Assembly: GCF_001942625.1 (NCBI RefSeq)
Contig: NZ_MLCL01000089.1
Coordinates: 248,001-312,000 of the forward strand
From: Mycobacterium syngnathidarum
GTDB taxonomy: Bacteria; Actinomycetota; Actinomycetes; Mycobacteriales; Mycobacteriaceae
Direction of reading: 5' to 3'
DNA length: 64,000 nucleotides
Shown here in pieces: positions 48,209-58,061 of this stretch; position 1 is the stretch's first letter, and the number at the start of each line of letters is the position of its first letter. The notes beneath the pieces are model-generated. The model was not told where the DNA came from. It saw only the letters and a list, made by a program, of their open reading frames with translations, and searched no databases. Position numbers and translations under genes: made by a program.

Positions 48209-49399
48209 CTACTTGATGATCTTGGTAACCCGGCCGGCGCCGACGGTACGGCCGCCCTCGCGGATCGCGAAGCGCAGGCCCTCGTCCATGGCGACGGGCT
48301 GGATCAGCTTGACCGAGATGTCGGTGTTGTCACCGGGCATCACCATCTCGGTGCCCTCGGGCAGGGTAACCACGCCGGTCACGTCCGTGGTACGGAAGTA
48401 GAACTGCGGGCGGTAGTTGTTGAAGAACGGCGTGTGGCGGCCGCCCTCGTCCTTGGACAGGATGTAGACGCTGCCCTCGAACTCGGTGTGCGGGGTGGTG
48501 GTGCCGGGCTTGACCACAACCTGGCCACGCTCGACGTCCTCGCGCTTGATGCCACGAACCAGCAGACCGACGTTGTCGCCGGCCTGGCCCTGGTCGAGCA
48601 GCTTGCGGAACATTTCCACACCGGTGACGGTGGTCTTGGTCGTGGTCGGGCGGATGCCGACGATCTCGACCTCTTCGTTGACGTTGATCACGCCACGCTC
48701 GACGCGACCGGTCACCACGGTGCCACGACCGGTGATGGTGAAGACGTCCTCGACGGGCATCAGGAACGGCTTGTCGGTCTCGCGAACCGGATCCGGGATC
48801 GACTCGTCGACGGCCTCCATGAGGTCCTCAACCGACTTGACCCACTTCGGGTCGCCCTCCAGCGCCTTCAGCGCGGAGACGCGGATGACCGGGGCGTCCT
48901 CGTCGAACTCCTGGGCGGCCAGCAGTTCGCGGACCTCCATCTCGACGAGCTCGAGGAGCTCCTCGTCGTCGACCATGTCCGACTTGTTCAGCGCCACGAG
49001 GATGTAGGGCACACCCACCTGGCGGCCCAGCAGCACGTGCTCGCGGGTCTGCGGCATCGGGCCGTCGGTCGCGGCGACCACCAGGATCGCGCCGTCCATC
49101 TGGGCGGCACCGGTGATCATGTTCTTGATGTAGTCGGCGTGGCCGGGGGCGTCCACGTGTGCGTAGTGGCGCTTCTCGGTCTGGTACTCAACATGCGAGA
49201 TGTTGATCGTGATACCGCGCTGACGCTCCTCAGGCGCGTTGTCGATCTGGTCGAATGCGCGCGACTCGTTCAACTCGGGGTACTTGTCGTGCAGAACCTT
49301 GGTGATTGCTGCGGTGAGCGTGGTCTTGCCGTGGTCAACGTGACCGATGGTCCCGATGTTGACGTGCGGCTTCGTCCGCTCGAACTTCGCCTTCGCCAC
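48209..49399 (-). CDS. tuf: Translation elongation factor EF-Tu
   Basis: GTPase of 396 residues bringing aminoacyl-tRNA to the ribosome. G1 GHVDHGKT, G3 DAPGH and G4 NKSD motifs are intact. The start is ATG 49399, preceded by AGGAGG. It is the last gene of the str operon, 89 bases after fusA, and is followed by a strong hairpin. Confidence 0.99.
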   Translation of the reverse strand: MAKAKFERTKPHVNIGTIGHVDHGKTTLTAAITKVLHDKYPELNESRAFDQIDNAPEERQRGITINISHVEYQTEKRHYAHVDAPGHADYIKNMITGAAQMDGAILVVAATDGPMPQTREHVLLGRQVGVPYILVALNKSDMVDDEELLELVEMEVRELLAAQEFDEDAPVIRVSALKALEGDPKWVKSVEDLMEAVDESIPDPVRETDKPFLMPVEDVFTITGRGTVVTGRVERGVINVNEEVEIVGIRPTTTKTTVTGVEMFRKLLDQGQAGDNVGLLVRGIKREDVERGQVVVKPGTTTPHTEFEGSVYILSKDEGGRHTPFFNNYRPQFYFRTTDVTGVVTLPEGTEMVMPGDNTDISVKLIQPVAMDEGLRFAIREGGRTVGAGRVTKIIK

Positions 49400-49488
49400 T
49401 GTGGTGTCCTCCTGGACTTGTTGGTGCTTTTACTTAAAGCAGTTTTGATGTGTTCAGTTGTGTGCCCGCGAGAGTTGCCGCGACGAGC

Positions 49489-51591
49489 TTACTGACCCGT
49501 CGCCTTCGCGATGATCTCCTTCGCCACGTTCGCCGGAACTTCGGCGTACGAGTCGAACACCATGGAGTAGTTCGCCCGGCCCTGGGTCTTCGACCGAAGG
49601 TCGCCCACGTAGCCGAACATCTCCGACAGCGGTACCTGCGCCTTGACGACACGCGCACCGCTGCGCTCCTCCATGGCCTGGATCTGACCACGGCGGGAGT
49701 TCAGGTCGCCGATCACGTCGCCCATGTAATCCTCGGGCGTCGTGACCTCGACAGCCATGATGGGCTCGAGGATGACCGGCTGGGCCGCCTGGGCAGCCTT
49801 CTTCAGCACCTGCGAACCCGCCACCTTGAACGCCATTTCCGAGGAGTCGACCTCGTGGTAGGCGCCGTCGAGCAGCGTCAGCTTCAGGTTCACCAGCGGG
49901 TAGCCGGCCAACACGCCGTACTGCATGGCGTCCTGCGCACCGGCATCCACCGACGGGATGTACTCGCGCGGGATGCGGCCACCGGTGACCTTGTTCTCGA
50001 ACTCGTAGGTGGCACCGTCCTCGCCGATGAACGGCTCGAGGTCGACGAGCACCTTCGCGAACTGGCCGGATCCACCCGTCTGCTTCTTGTGGGTGAACTC
50101 GACCTTCTCCACCTTGCGGCGGATGGTCTCGCGGTAAGCCACCTGGGGCTTACCGACGTTGGCCTCGACCTTGAACTCGCGACGCATACGGTCCACCAGG
50201 ATGTCCAGGTGCAGCTCGCCCATACCGCCGATGACGGTCTGGCCGGTCTCCTGGTCCAGGTGCACCTTGAAGGTCGGGTCCTCTTCGGCGAGCTTCTGGA
50301 TCGCGGTGCCCAGCTTCTCCTGGTCACTCTTGGTCTTCGGCTCGATGGCCACCTCGATAACCGGATCCGGGAAGGTCATCGACTCCAGCACGACCTGTTG
50401 GTTCGGATCGCACAGGGTGTCACCGGTGGTGGTGTCCTTCAGACCGATCACGGCGTAGATGTGACCCGCCGAGGCCGACTCGACCGGATTTTCTTTGTTC
50501 GCGTGCATCTGGAACAGCTTGCCCAGACGCTCCTTCTTGCCCTTGGTGGCGTTGATGACCTGGGCACCGGACTCGACCTTGCCCGAGTACACGCGGACGT
50601 AGGTGAGCTTGCCGAAGAAGGGGTGCACAGCGATCTTGAACGCCAGAGCAGAGAACGGCTCTTCGGTCGACGGCTTGCGCAGAATCTCTTCGTCCTCCTT
50701 GCCGGGGACGTGGCCCTTGACAGACTCGACATCCAGCGGCGACGGGAGGTAATCGATCACGGCGTCCAGCATCGGCTGCACACCCTTGTTCTTGAACGCA
50801 CTGCCGCACAGCACCGGGTACAGCTCGCTGCTCACGGTCAGCTTGCGGATCGCGCCCTTGATCTCATCGATCGTGAGCTCTTCGCCGCCGAGGTACTTCT
50901 CCAGAAGCTCCTCGTCGGTCTCGGCGACGGTGTCCAACAGCTCGCTGCGGTACTGCTCGGCCTTGTCGGCCAGGTCCGCGGGGATCTCGACGGTCTCGTA
51001 GCTCTCACCGAGCTTGGTCTCACCGCGCCATACCTTGGCGTTCATCTCGACCAGGTCGATGATGCCCTCGAACTCGTTCTCGGCGCCGATCGGCAGCTGG
51101 ATCACCAACGGCTTGGCGCCGAGGCGGTCCTTGATGGTCTGCACGGTGAAGTAGAAGTCCGCACCGAGCTTGTCCATCTTGTTGACGAAGCAGATCCGGG
51201 GCACGTCGTACTTGTCGGCCTGACGCCACACCTGCTCGGACTGGGGCTCAACACCCTCCTTGCCGTCGAACACGGCAACGGCACCGTCGAGCACGCGCAG
51301 GCTGCGCTCCACCTCGACGGTGAAGTCGACGTGCCCGGGGGTGTCGATGATGTTGATCTGGTTGTTGTTCCAGAAGCAGGTGACGGCTGCGGAGGTGATG
51401 GTGATACCACGCTCCTGCTCCTGCTCCATCCAGTCGGTGGTCGACGCACCGTCGTGCGTCTCGCCGATCTTGTAGTTGACGCCGGTGTAATAGAGGATGC
51501 GCTCTGTCGTCGTCGTCTTGCCGGCGTCGATGTGCGCCATGATGCCGATGTTGCGGACCTTGTTCAGGTCTGTCAGCACGTCCTGTGCCAC
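49489..51591 (-). CDS. fusA: Translation elongation factor EF-G
   Basis: Translocase GTPase of 700 residues. The G1 motif is in [17 protein letters not shown] and the G4 in FVNKMD; domains II-V follow to the normal end. GTG 51591 has AAGGGA upstream; the in-frame stretch beyond it covers the intergenic hairpin and is not coding. It lies between rpsG and tuf. Confidence 0.99.
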   Translation of the reverse strand: MAQDVLTDLNKVRNIGIMAHIDAGKTTTTERILYYTGVNYKIGETHDGASTTDWMEQEQERGITITSAAVTCFWNNNQINIIDTPGHVDFTVEVERSLRVLDGAVAVFDGKEGVEPQSEQVWRQADKYDVPRICFVNKMDKLGADFYFTVQTIKDRLGAKPLVIQLPIGAENEFEGIIDLVEMNAKVWRGETKLGESYETVEIPADLADKAEQYRSELLDTVAETDEELLEKYLGGEELTIDEIKGAIRKLTVSSELYPVLCGSAFKNKGVQPMLDAVIDYLPSPLDVESVKGHVPGKEDEEILRKPSTEEPFSALAFKIAVHPFFGKLTYVRVYSGKVESGAQVINATKGKKERLGKLFQMHANKENPVESASAGHIYAVIGLKDTTTGDTLCDPNQQVVLESMTFPDPVIEVAIEPKTKSDQEKLGTAIQKLAEEDPTFKVHLDQETGQTVIGGMGELHLDILVDRMRREFKVEANVGKPQVAYRETIRRKVEKVEFTHKKQTGGSGQFAKVLVDLEPFIGEDGATYEFENKVTGGRIPREYIPSVDAGAQDAMQYGVLAGYPLVNLKLTLLDGAYHEVDSSEMAFKVAGSQVLKKAAQAAQPVILEPIMAVEVTTPEDYMGDVIGDLNSRRGQIQAMEERSGARVVKAQVPLSEMFGYVGDLRSKTQGRANYSMVFDSYAEVPANVAKEIIAKATGQ

Positions 51592-51641
51592 GGGATTCCC
51601 TTCGGGAAGATTACTGTCTAAAGGCTGATTTTGAATCTGGT

Positions 51642-51675
51642 CGCGGCTACGCCGCGCACGGAGCAAGCTCCGTGC
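51642..51675 (-). terminator. Tandem hairpins directly after rpsG
   Basis: CGCGGC-tac-GCCGCG at 51642-51656 and a 9-bp perfect stem GCACGGAGC-aa-GCTCCGTGC at 51656-51675 lie one base after the rpsG stop and before fusA. They probably act as a partial terminator or an RNA processing/stability element within the str operon. Confidence 0.5.
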
Positions 51676-51676
51676 G

Positions 51677-52147
51677 TCACCAGCGGTAGTGCGCGAAAGC
51701 CCGGTTCGCTTCGGCCATCTTGTGAGTGTCCTCACGGCGCTTCACAGCGGCGCCCAGGCCGTTGCTGGCGTCGAGGATCTCGTTGGCGAGGCGCTCGATC
51801 ATGGTCTTCTCACGACGGGCCTTGGAGAAGCTGACCAGCCAACGCAGGGCCAGGGTGGTGGAGCGATCGGGGCGAACCTCGACCGGCACCTGGTAGGTGG
51901 CACCACCGACGCGGCGGCTGCGCACCTCGAGGGCGGGCTTGACGTTGTCGAGCGCGCGCTTGAGGGTGACGACCGGATCCGTGCCGGTCTTGTCGCGAGC
52001 CTGCTCCAGTGCGCCGTAGACAATGCGCTCGGCCAGCGACTTCTTGCCGTCCAGCAGAACCTTGTTGACCAGCTGGGTGACCAGCTGCGACCCGTAAACC
52101 GGATCGTTGACCAACGGGCGCTTCGGCGCGGGACCCTTGCGCGGCAT
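51677..52147 (-). CDS. rpsG: 30S ribosomal protein S7
   Basis: Small-subunit head protein of 156 residues, the usual length. [19 protein letters not shown] and the [18 protein letters not shown] region are diagnostic. The start shares a base with the rpsL stop (TGATG). Confidence 0.98.
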   Translation of the reverse strand: MPRKGPAPKRPLVNDPVYGSQLVTQLVNKVLLDGKKSLAERIVYGALEQARDKTGTDPVVTLKRALDNVKPALEVRSRRVGGATYQVPVEVRPDRSTTLALRWLVSFSKARREKTMIERLANEILDASNGLGAAVKRREDTHKMAEANRAFAHYRW

Positions 52148-52521
52148 CAGCTCTTCTCCTTCTTGGCGCCGTAACGGCTACGGGCCTGCTTGCGGTTCTT
52201 GACACCCTGGGTGTCCAGCGAGCCGCGGATGATCTTGTAACGGACACCCGGGAGGTCCTTCACACGACCACCGCGCACCAGCACCATCGAGTGCTCCTGC
52301 AGGTTGTGACCCTCACCGGGGATGTAGGCGGTGACCTCAACGCCGCTGGTCAGCTTTACGCGAGCGACCTTGCGAAGCGCCGAGTTCGGCTTCTTCGGGG
52401 TGGTGGTGTACACGCGGGTGCACACGCCACGGCGCTGCGGGCTGCCCTTGAGGGCCGCGGTCTTGACCTTCGCGACCTTGTCGCGGCGACCCTTGCGGAC
52501 CAGCTGGTTGATGGTTGGCAT
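52147..52521 (-). CDS. rpsL: 30S ribosomal protein S12
   Basis: Decoding-centre protein of 124 residues. Lysines 43 (in TTTPKKPNS) and 88 (in GGRVKDLPG) are wild type, so the sequence shows none of the common streptomycin-resistance changes at these sites. It is the first gene of the str operon. Confidence 0.98.
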   Translation of the reverse strand: MPTINQLVRKGRRDKVAKVKTAALKGSPQRRGVCTRVYTTTPKKPNSALRKVARVKLTSGVEVTAYIPGEGHNLQEHSMVLVRGGRVKDLPGVRYKIIRGSLDTQGVKNRKQARSRYGAKKEKS

Positions 52522-52790
52522 GTACCGGCTTTCTCTGTGTTGCTTCTTGCTGTTTAAGTCTCTGTACTGCAGTTATCCCCCGGCCTTGTACCCCGCGGCC
52601 GGGCGTGTCGCACGTGCTCACACCAGTGGAATTCCGATGCGTGTTAGACATGCAAATTCGCCCGGCGTGCGGGCACGCTAGCGAAACACTCAGCCACGTG
52701 CGCCTTCCGGCCAGGCACGATCTACCACAATACCAGGGCTGGGCGCGACGAACCAAACCCGCTCACGACGACCTTATCCCAGGTCAGACG
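52522..52790 (-). promoter_or_regulatory. str operon leader and promoter region
   Basis: This 269-base gap upstream of rpsL contains a 7-bp stem CCCGGCC/GGCCGGG at 52579-52603 within the presumed leader and further GC-rich repeats near 52660-52680. It should hold the operon promoter, but I could not choose between weak -10 candidates. Confidence 0.4.
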
Positions 52791-53414
52791 CTACGACTCC
52801 GACTGCCCCATCCCGGCAGCCAGTCGTCGCAGCATATCGGTGAACACCGCATCGGTGTCGATATCGTCCATAACGCCCGTCATTTCCAGCAGGACGAAGC
52901 CGTGCAAAGCCGACCAGAACTGCAGCGCGGCATAGAACGCGTCCTCGCCTTCCAACCCGTACGAGGTGAGGACCTCGATGACCGGCCCGGCCGCAGCCTT
53001 GGTGGCCGCCGAGTACTCCGGGTCGTCCCCGCCGAAGGGCATCCGCGTGAATGCCGAGTAGCGGCCCGGATGGTGATGCGCGTAGCTGCGGTAGGCGCTG
53101 GCCATGACCGCTACCGCATCGTCTCGGGTACGGCCGGCGCCGACGGTGTTGAGCATCTCGATGATGTCGTCGATCACCCGCATCCGGACCGTACGCCGCA
53201 GGTCGTCGAGGCTGTGCACGTGGTTGTAGAGCGACGGGCCCTTCGTTCCCAGCTGGCCGGCCAGGGCATTGATGGTCAGCGCATCCCAGCCCTCACGGTC
53301 CAGGAACGTCAGCGCCGCGTTGACGATCGCGTCACGGCTGAGCTTCGTGGTCCGCGCCGGCCGGGACTGGGAACGCCGGGTTCCAGCCGCCTGTGCCTCC
53401 GGCCGAGCTGACAT
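52791..53414 (-). CDS. TetR-family regulator (Rv0681-like)
   Basis: DNA-binding protein of 207 residues. After a basic N-terminus, the HTH is in LTINALAGQLGTKGPSLYNHVHS. The C-terminal half has HHHPGRYSAFTR and FWSALHGFVLLEMTG, the WHG-type TetR C-terminal domain. It sits upstream of rpsL on the same strand; its target is not evident. No clear palindrome was found in the gap before it. Confidence 0.88.
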   Translation of the reverse strand: MSARPEAQAAGTRRSQSRPARTTKLSRDAIVNAALTFLDREGWDALTINALAGQLGTKGPSLYNHVHSLDDLRRTVRMRVIDDIIEMLNTVGAGRTRDDAVAVMASAYRSYAHHHPGRYSAFTRMPFGGDDPEYSAATKAAAGPVIEVLTSYGLEGEDAFYAALQFWSALHGFVLLEMTGVMDDIDTDAVFTDMLRRLAAGMGQSES

Positions 53415-53493
53415 GTGGCACTGCCTTCGAGTCGATGTGATTGACGCCCCGATTTGGGCCGCCGTGAAACTCTAGCCCCTCAGACAGCGCAGA

Positions 53494-54021
53494 TCAGTTC
53501 ACCCGGCCCTGACTGAGCCGGGCGAGTTTCTCGGTGACCTGGCACAGGTCGGGCAGGGTGGCCGGGTTCATCGTCTGAATCGACCAGGTGATGACGTCCA
53601 GTCCCTTGGCCACATAGACACTGCAGACATTGGGATCCGACGCGCGGAAGCCCTGGTGGCCGTCGATCGACAGCTCGGTCAGCGTGCGTCCGGCCCGGGT
53701 CTCCAGCGTCCTCTCGGTGTCCATGTCGCTGCCCCGGTACCACCAGGTGGAGATGCCCATCCCGGCACCGAAGGTGCCCAGTACCGAGTTCTCCTGCCAG
53801 AAACACCCGGTGTCGCTGACCACCGCCTTGGTGAACATCGACGAGCCGACGGCATCAGCGATGTCGGCGTCGGTGACGCCGTTGCAGTCCGTGCCGTGAA
53901 AGCCGTCGCCGCGAGCCACCGGTCCCGACGTCGACGCTGGTTCCGTCGGCGTACACGCGGCAAGGGCGATTCCGGCTGCGATGCCGACCAGACACCTCGC
54001 TGCGAGGTAGCGGTGCGCCAT
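53494..54021 (-). CDS. DUF3558-like lipoprotein
   Basis: Lipoprotein of 175 residues: a signal ending in IALAACTPTEP, then a domain with DCNGVTDADIADAVG, a conserved Cys pair (C in DTGCFWQ and NVCSV), and a QTMNPATLPDLCQVTEKLA end. This matches the mycobacterial DUF3558 pattern. ATG 54021 fits the signal; a longer frame is not likely. It follows the second DUF3558-like gene by two bases. Confidence 0.78.
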   Translation of the reverse strand: MAHRYLAARCLVGIAAGIALAACTPTEPASTSGPVARGDGFHGTDCNGVTDADIADAVGSSMFTKAVVSDTGCFWQENSVLGTFGAGMGISTWWYRGSDMDTERTLETRAGRTLTELSIDGHQGFRASDPNVCSVYVAKGLDVITWSIQTMNPATLPDLCQVTEKLARLSQGRVN

Positions 54022-54023
54022 GG

Positions 54024-54608
54024 TCAGAGTTCCGATTGAAGAGTGGCCGAAAGCAATTTCTTGGCGTCCCGGCACGGATCACCTTTGCCCGCCTGCACAG
54101 CACCGCTCGCACTGCGGAACTGCACCCACCAACTGATCACGCCCGACCCGGCTGCCGCCGTCGCCGAGCAGGCCGCGCCCGTCACATCTCGACGGGCCAA
54201 GAACGCCTGATGCCGCTCGACCACCACATCGGTGATCTCCGCATCCCGACTACGGGCCACCGCCCGCTCACGATCCAGCGAGCCCTCCTCGAACCAGGAG
54301 AAGATCACGTCGAGCATCGCCGGTGAACTCGAATTGGGCTGCGGACCGGGCTGGGCGTTACGCGACAACACGTACTGGCAGACCGCGCCGCTGTAGGGGC
54401 GCACCACGTTGTCGGCGGCCAGGATCTCCTGGACCGTGCTGTCGACGAGCAGGCCACACCGGTCGTCCGCGTACCCGAAACTGCGATCAGGGTCGTCGGT
54501 GTCGGCCGACGCACGCCGGGCAGCGCCGTCGATGGTGTGCGAACACCCCGCGACGGTCACCACGGCTGTGACTGCCACGGCAGCAGCCTGAACAACACAC
54601 CGACGCAT
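54024..54608 (-). CDS. DUF3558-like lipoprotein (upstream member of pair)
   Basis: Lipoprotein of 194 residues with a signal ending in VTVAGCSHT. The mature part has DDRCGLLVDSTVQEIL, VCQYVL, SWFEEGSLDRERA and a C-terminal DPCRDAKKLLSATL, the same order as in the downstream paralogue. ATG 54608 is the first start with a signal peptide; further upstream sequence is antisense to the DUF3060 genes. Function is unknown; such proteins are surface-exposed. Confidence 0.78.
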   Translation of the reverse strand: MRRCVVQAAAVAVTAVVTVAGCSHTIDGAARRASADTDDPDRSFGYADDRCGLLVDSTVQEILAADNVVRPYSGAVCQYVLSRNAQPGPQPNSSSPAMLDVIFSWFEEGSLDRERAVARSRDAEITDVVVERHQAFLARRDVTGAACSATAAAGSGVISWWVQFRSASGAVQAGKGDPCRDAKKLLSATLQSEL

Positions 54609-54740
54609 TGCTGAACACGGTACCCAGCCGTGACACCGCACGCGACCTGTCGGCAACCGCCCGCCAAACTGGTCAACACTTGCCGACAGCGCAAGGGCTC
54701 CACGTACTCTTCTCCCAGCGGATCGGAAGGGGATCTCACC

Positions 54741-55118
54741 GTGAATTGGAAAGCTGTGGGCCGGATAGCTGTTGCCGGACTGCTCACGTTGCCGTTGGCG
54801 CTCACCATCGGCGCGCCCGGCGCGGCGGCCAAGAACGGTGACACCACCATCACCGGCCAGGGCGTCGAACAGACCATCGACTGCAACAACGCGACGTTGT
54901 TCGTCAACGGAACCGACATCCGGGTCAACGCGTTGGGCACCTGCTGGGCAGTGGCCGTGCAGGGGTCGTCCAACGTGATCGTCGCCGACAACGTCATCAA
55001 CGACGTGACCGTGTACGGCTATGACCAGACGGTGTTCTTCAAGAACGGCGATCCCATACTCGTCGACCGCGGCCGCGAACTGGGGATGACAAACCAGATC
55101 AGCCGTGTACCCGCCTGA
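54741..55118 (+). CDS. DUF3060 exported protein
   Basis: Exported protein of 125 residues with an N-terminal hydrophobic signal ending in PGAAAK. The mature part has short beta repeats (DCNNATLFVNGTDIRVNALGTC), in line with DUF3060. GTG 54741 follows GGAAGGGG at suitable distance. It is divergent from the lipoprotein pair and followed by a second DUF3060 gene. Confidence 0.78.
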   Translation: MNWKAVGRIAVAGLLTLPLALTIGAPGAAAKNGDTTITGQGVEQTIDCNNATLFVNGTDIRVNALGTCWAVAVQGSSNVIVADNVINDVTVYGYDQTVFFKNGDPILVDRGRELGMTNQISRVPA

Positions 55119-55149
55119 CGACGCCTGAGCAAGAAAGCAGAGAAGACCC

Positions 55150-55566
55150 GTGCGTACCCGTTTCCCCCACACCCAGCTGATCCTCGGAGTCGGCGCGGCA
55201 GCGGCTGCGCTCAGCCTGGCGGCCTGCGGTTCCGAAAGCTCGGACACCACCACGCCCAGCGCCACCGCGGGCGAGTCGGGGGTCAATGTCGAAGTCGGCA
55301 ACACCATCAACTACATGTCGGTCGGCACCACCACTGACATCGACTGTGCCGATGGCAAGTCGCTCACCGTGGGCGGCACCAACAACACATTGACGGTCAA
55401 GGGCACCTGCGCCAACGTGAACATCGGCGGATCCGACAACAAGATCACGTTCGAGCGGATCGACAAGGGACTGACGATCTTCGGGCTGAACAACACCGTC
55501 ACCTACGACGCGGGCGACCCGAAGATCAACAACACCGGCAGCAACAACAAGGTCAACAAGGGCTAG
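55150..55566 (+). CDS. DUF3060 lipoprotein
   Basis: Lipoprotein of 138 residues. The signal ends in LSLAACGSES; a Thr/Ser linker and then a beta-repeat domain rich in Asn/Gly follow (IDCADGKSLTVGGTNNTLTVKGTC), the DUF3060 fold. GTG 55150 was chosen. It overlaps the convergent enoyl-CoA hydratase gene by four bases. Paralogous to the preceding gene. Confidence 0.8.
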   Translation: MRTRFPHTQLILGVGAAAAALSLAACGSESSDTTTPSATAGESGVNVEVGNTINYMSVGTTTDIDCADGKSLTVGGTNNTLTVKGTCANVNIGGSDNKITFERIDKGLTIFGLNNTVTYDAGDPKINNTGSNNKVNKG

Positions 55567-56330
55567 TCTGCGCTGGCCCCGTGCCGGCCGGCGCCTGAGG
55601 CAAACCGTCCGGCACCATGGGCGGCCTCATCTGCGACACGGGCGATGCTGGCGAATTCGAATTCCATTGCCGCCTGCTCCGATTCGCCCCACTGATGATG
55701 GGCCGAAAGCCGGTCGGCCCGCAGACATTGCTGAGGTAGCCGGGCCAGCTCGACGGCCAGTTCCTCGGCGTGCTGACGGGCTTGACCTTTGGGCACCACC
55801 CGGTTGGCCAGGCCGATCGCATGAGCTTCGTCGGCGTCGACGGCGCGTCCGGTCAGAATCAGATCCATGGCGCGGCTGTGCCCGATCAACCGGGGCAGCC
55901 GCACGGTGCCGCCGTCGATCAGCGGTACACCCCACCGGCGGCAGAACACCCCCATCACGGCGTCCTCGTCGACCACCCGCAGGTCACACCACAGGGCCAG
56001 TTCCAGTCCCCCGGCCACCGCGTGGCCGCTGATCGCCGCGATCACGGGCTTCGACAACACCATCCGGCTCGGCCCCATGGGCCCGGGGCCGGCAGGATCG
56101 AGCCGGTTCATCTCCGGCGTGCCGAATGCCTTGAGATCGGCTCCCGCACAGAATGTCCCACCCGCGCCGGTCAGCACCGCCACGGCGGCGTCGTCATCGC
56201 CGTCGAACTGTTCGAACGCGGCGTACAGGGCCGCGGCGGTAGGGCCGTCGACCGCGTTGCGGGCATGCGGCCGGTCGATGACGACCGTGGTCACCGGTCC
56301 GTTACGTTCCACCCGCACAGCGTCGGTCAT
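55563..56330 (-). CDS. echA5: Enoyl-CoA hydratase/isomerase family (EchA5-like)
   Basis: Crotonase-fold enzyme of 255 residues. The oxyanion-hole stretches GTFCAGADLKAFG and ISGHAVAGGLELAL are seen. It probably hydrates or isomerises an unsaturated acyl-CoA. The position relative to PaaX-like, EchA4 and FadE8 genes matches the Rv0672-Rv0675 order, which is the basis of the symbol. Its start overlaps the PaaX-like gene stop (ATGA). Confidence 0.8.
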   Translation of the reverse strand: MTDAVRVERNGPVTTVVIDRPHARNAVDGPTAAALYAAFEQFDGDDDAAVAVLTGAGGTFCAGADLKAFGTPEMNRLDPAGPGPMGPSRMVLSKPVIAAISGHAVAGGLELALWCDLRVVDEDAVMGVFCRRWGVPLIDGGTVRLPRLIGHSRAMDLILTGRAVDADEAHAIGLANRVVPKGQARQHAEELAVELARLPQQCLRADRLSAHHQWGESEQAAMEFEFASIARVADEAAHGAGRFASGAGRHGASAD

Positions 56331-57058
56331 GTCGCCTCCATCAGTTCGGTACCGTCGCGCCGCTCGACGAGTTCGGCGGCAAAGTCGTTGTACGCCTTGC
56401 GTAATTCAGCACCCGGCCAGTTATCCGGCAGCAGCTCGTCCGGCAACACCGGGTCAGCCAGCAGGTGGCGCACGATCCCGGCGGCCGCGACGAACCGGCC
56501 CGGGACATCGGTCGCGTCGGCCATCTCGTGCAACAACTGCTCGCCGGTGCGCCGCCAGCCCGGTAGATCCCACAACCTGGCGACCAGGCCGGACGGATCC
56601 TCATCACGAGCGTGCAACAGCCGCACCCGGTCGGTGATCTCCTGGGGCAATACCTGCTCGAGGTTGTCCGGGCGCATCCACACCCCCTCACGCAGTTCAC
56701 CGAAGCGGTACTGCTGCAACGTATTGCGCAGGGAAGCCCGGGTCCGGGCATCGGTGCCGACGCTGGTGATGACGAGGGTCAGCCACTGCCCGTCGTACCC
56801 GCGAAGCCGCGGGTCGATCGCGTCGTCCTGGCGGCGCTGGCGGGTCAGCAACCGGTCCGAGAGCCGGTAGCCGTCCTCGGAACGAACCAAGTCCCCGGCA
56901 CTGACCATCCGGGTCAGCGCAACCCGTAGTGTCGGCTCTTTGATGTCGAAATCGGCTGTCAGCCGGACTAATTCGGCAGCGCTGGCCCAGGCCGGATGCG
57001 CACCGAGCAGCACGCTCAACACCACCGAGCGGGCCGTCATCCGTTTGAGCCCGGGCAT
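56327..57058 (-). CDS. PaaX-type transcriptional regulator (Rv0674-like)
   Basis: Regulator of 243 residues. The N-terminal winged HTH is in TADFDIKEPTLRVALTRMVSAGDLVR, typical of PaaX; the C-terminal domain contains REGVWMRPDNL. ATG 57058 comes one base after the stop of echA4, so the gene is coupled to it. By homology to PaaX it may respond to an acyl- or aryl-CoA and control this lipid block. Confidence 0.85.
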   Translation of the reverse strand: MPGLKRMTARSVVLSVLLGAHPAWASAAELVRLTADFDIKEPTLRVALTRMVSAGDLVRSEDGYRLSDRLLTRQRRQDDAIDPRLRGYDGQWLTLVITSVGTDARTRASLRNTLQQYRFGELREGVWMRPDNLEQVLPQEITDRVRLLHARDEDPSGLVARLWDLPGWRRTGEQLLHEMADATDVPGRFVAAAGIVRHLLADPVLPDELLPDNWPGAELRKAYNDFAAELVERRDGTELMEAT

Positions 57059-57059
57059 C

Positions 57060-57974
57060 TCAGACCCCGGACGCCCTACGCCCGTGGTCGCCCATCGGCT
57101 CGTCGCGGTGACGCACCGCTTCGCGGAAGCCGTGCTCAACCGCGTCGGCGACGAAAGCGTGCCCTTCAGGAGTGTGCCGGGCGACGCCGTCGAACACGGT
57201 GCTGACCATCCGGCTGGTTGCCACCCCCTGCTGCAGCAGGGCCGTGTTGCAGGCCAGCTTGGCCATGATGAGCTGATTGACCGGCATCGCGGCGATGCGT
57301 GCGACGAGACGCTCGGTGCGCTCATCGAGATATTCCGGCTGAGGCGCCTCGACAGCCAGACCCCACTCAGCGGCCTGCGCTCCGGTGATGCAATCTCCGG
57401 TGAACAGAAGGCGTTTGGCGCGTTGATCCCCCAGCCGGTGCGCCCACAGGCCTGCGGCCGGAACACCCCAGACCCGCATCGGCGGATAGCCGATCTTGGC
57501 ATCGGCGGCGGCGATCACCTGGTCGGCGTGCAGAGCGATGTCGGTTCCGCCGGCCACGCAGTAGCCGTGGATCTTGACCACGGTCGGCTTGTCGGCATGC
57601 ATCAGGCTGGAGAAGCCGCGCACGAACCGGCTCATCATCTGGTAGTCGACCATGGGATCCCACGGTTGATCCGGAAGATGGTTGACGGCCTGGGTTTTAC
57701 CCGACAACACGGTCCCGTCGTAGCGATGGCCCCCGGCCTCACCCGTGCCGTCGGCGTAGGCGGACAGGTCGAAGCCGGCGCAGAAGCCCTCACCGCGGCC
57801 CGATACCAGGATCACGTGCACATTCGGATCGAGGTCGGCACGCTCGACCAGTGCCTGCAGTTCCAGCGGAGTGTCCGCCACGATCGAATTGCCTTTTTCG
57901 GGGCGGTTGAAGGTGATTCGGGCGATCCGGTCGGTGACCTCATAAGTCATGGTCTTGAGCGTGTCGACGGTCAT
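57060..57974 (-). CDS. echA4: Enoyl-CoA hydratase/isomerase family (EchA4-like)
   Basis: Crotonase-fold protein of 304 residues. GEGFCAGFDLSAYADG and IHGYCVAGGTDIALHADQ are the oxyanion-hole stretches. It has a longer insert around residues 80-110 than echA5. ATG 57974 is the likely start. The stop is followed at once by the PaaX-like gene. Substrate unknown. Confidence 0.82.
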   Translation of the reverse strand: MTVDTLKTMTYEVTDRIARITFNRPEKGNSIVADTPLELQALVERADLDPNVHVILVSGRGEGFCAGFDLSAYADGTGEAGGHRYDGTVLSGKTQAVNHLPDQPWDPMVDYQMMSRFVRGFSSLMHADKPTVVKIHGYCVAGGTDIALHADQVIAAADAKIGYPPMRVWGVPAAGLWAHRLGDQRAKRLLFTGDCITGAQAAEWGLAVEAPQPEYLDERTERLVARIAAMPVNQLIMAKLACNTALLQQGVATSRMVSTVFDGVARHTPEGHAFVADAVEHGFREAVRHRDEPMGDHGRRASGV

Positions 57975-57990
57975 TCGCTCACCTCTCCCC

Positions 57991-58050
57991 GCGAGCAGAC
58001 GCAGACTCGCATGAAGTGGCCCCTAATTGTGCGAGTTTGTGTCTGCTCGC
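57991..58050 (-). terminator. Long palindrome between fadE8 and echA4 (family copy 2)
   Basis: Arms GCGAGCAGACGCAGACTCGC and the complementary TGCGAGTTTGTGTCTGCTCGC differ at two positions, both G-to-A type changes that keep G-U pairs in RNA. It lies between two genes of the same strand, 11 bases past the fadE8 stop. Confidence 0.75.
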
Positions 58051-58061
58051 CATGGAAAGGG

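Noticed and set aside
54609..55310. N-terminal extension of the DUF3558-like frame
   Set aside because: It is antisense to the two DUF3060 genes, and a proper lipoprotein signal starts at 54608.
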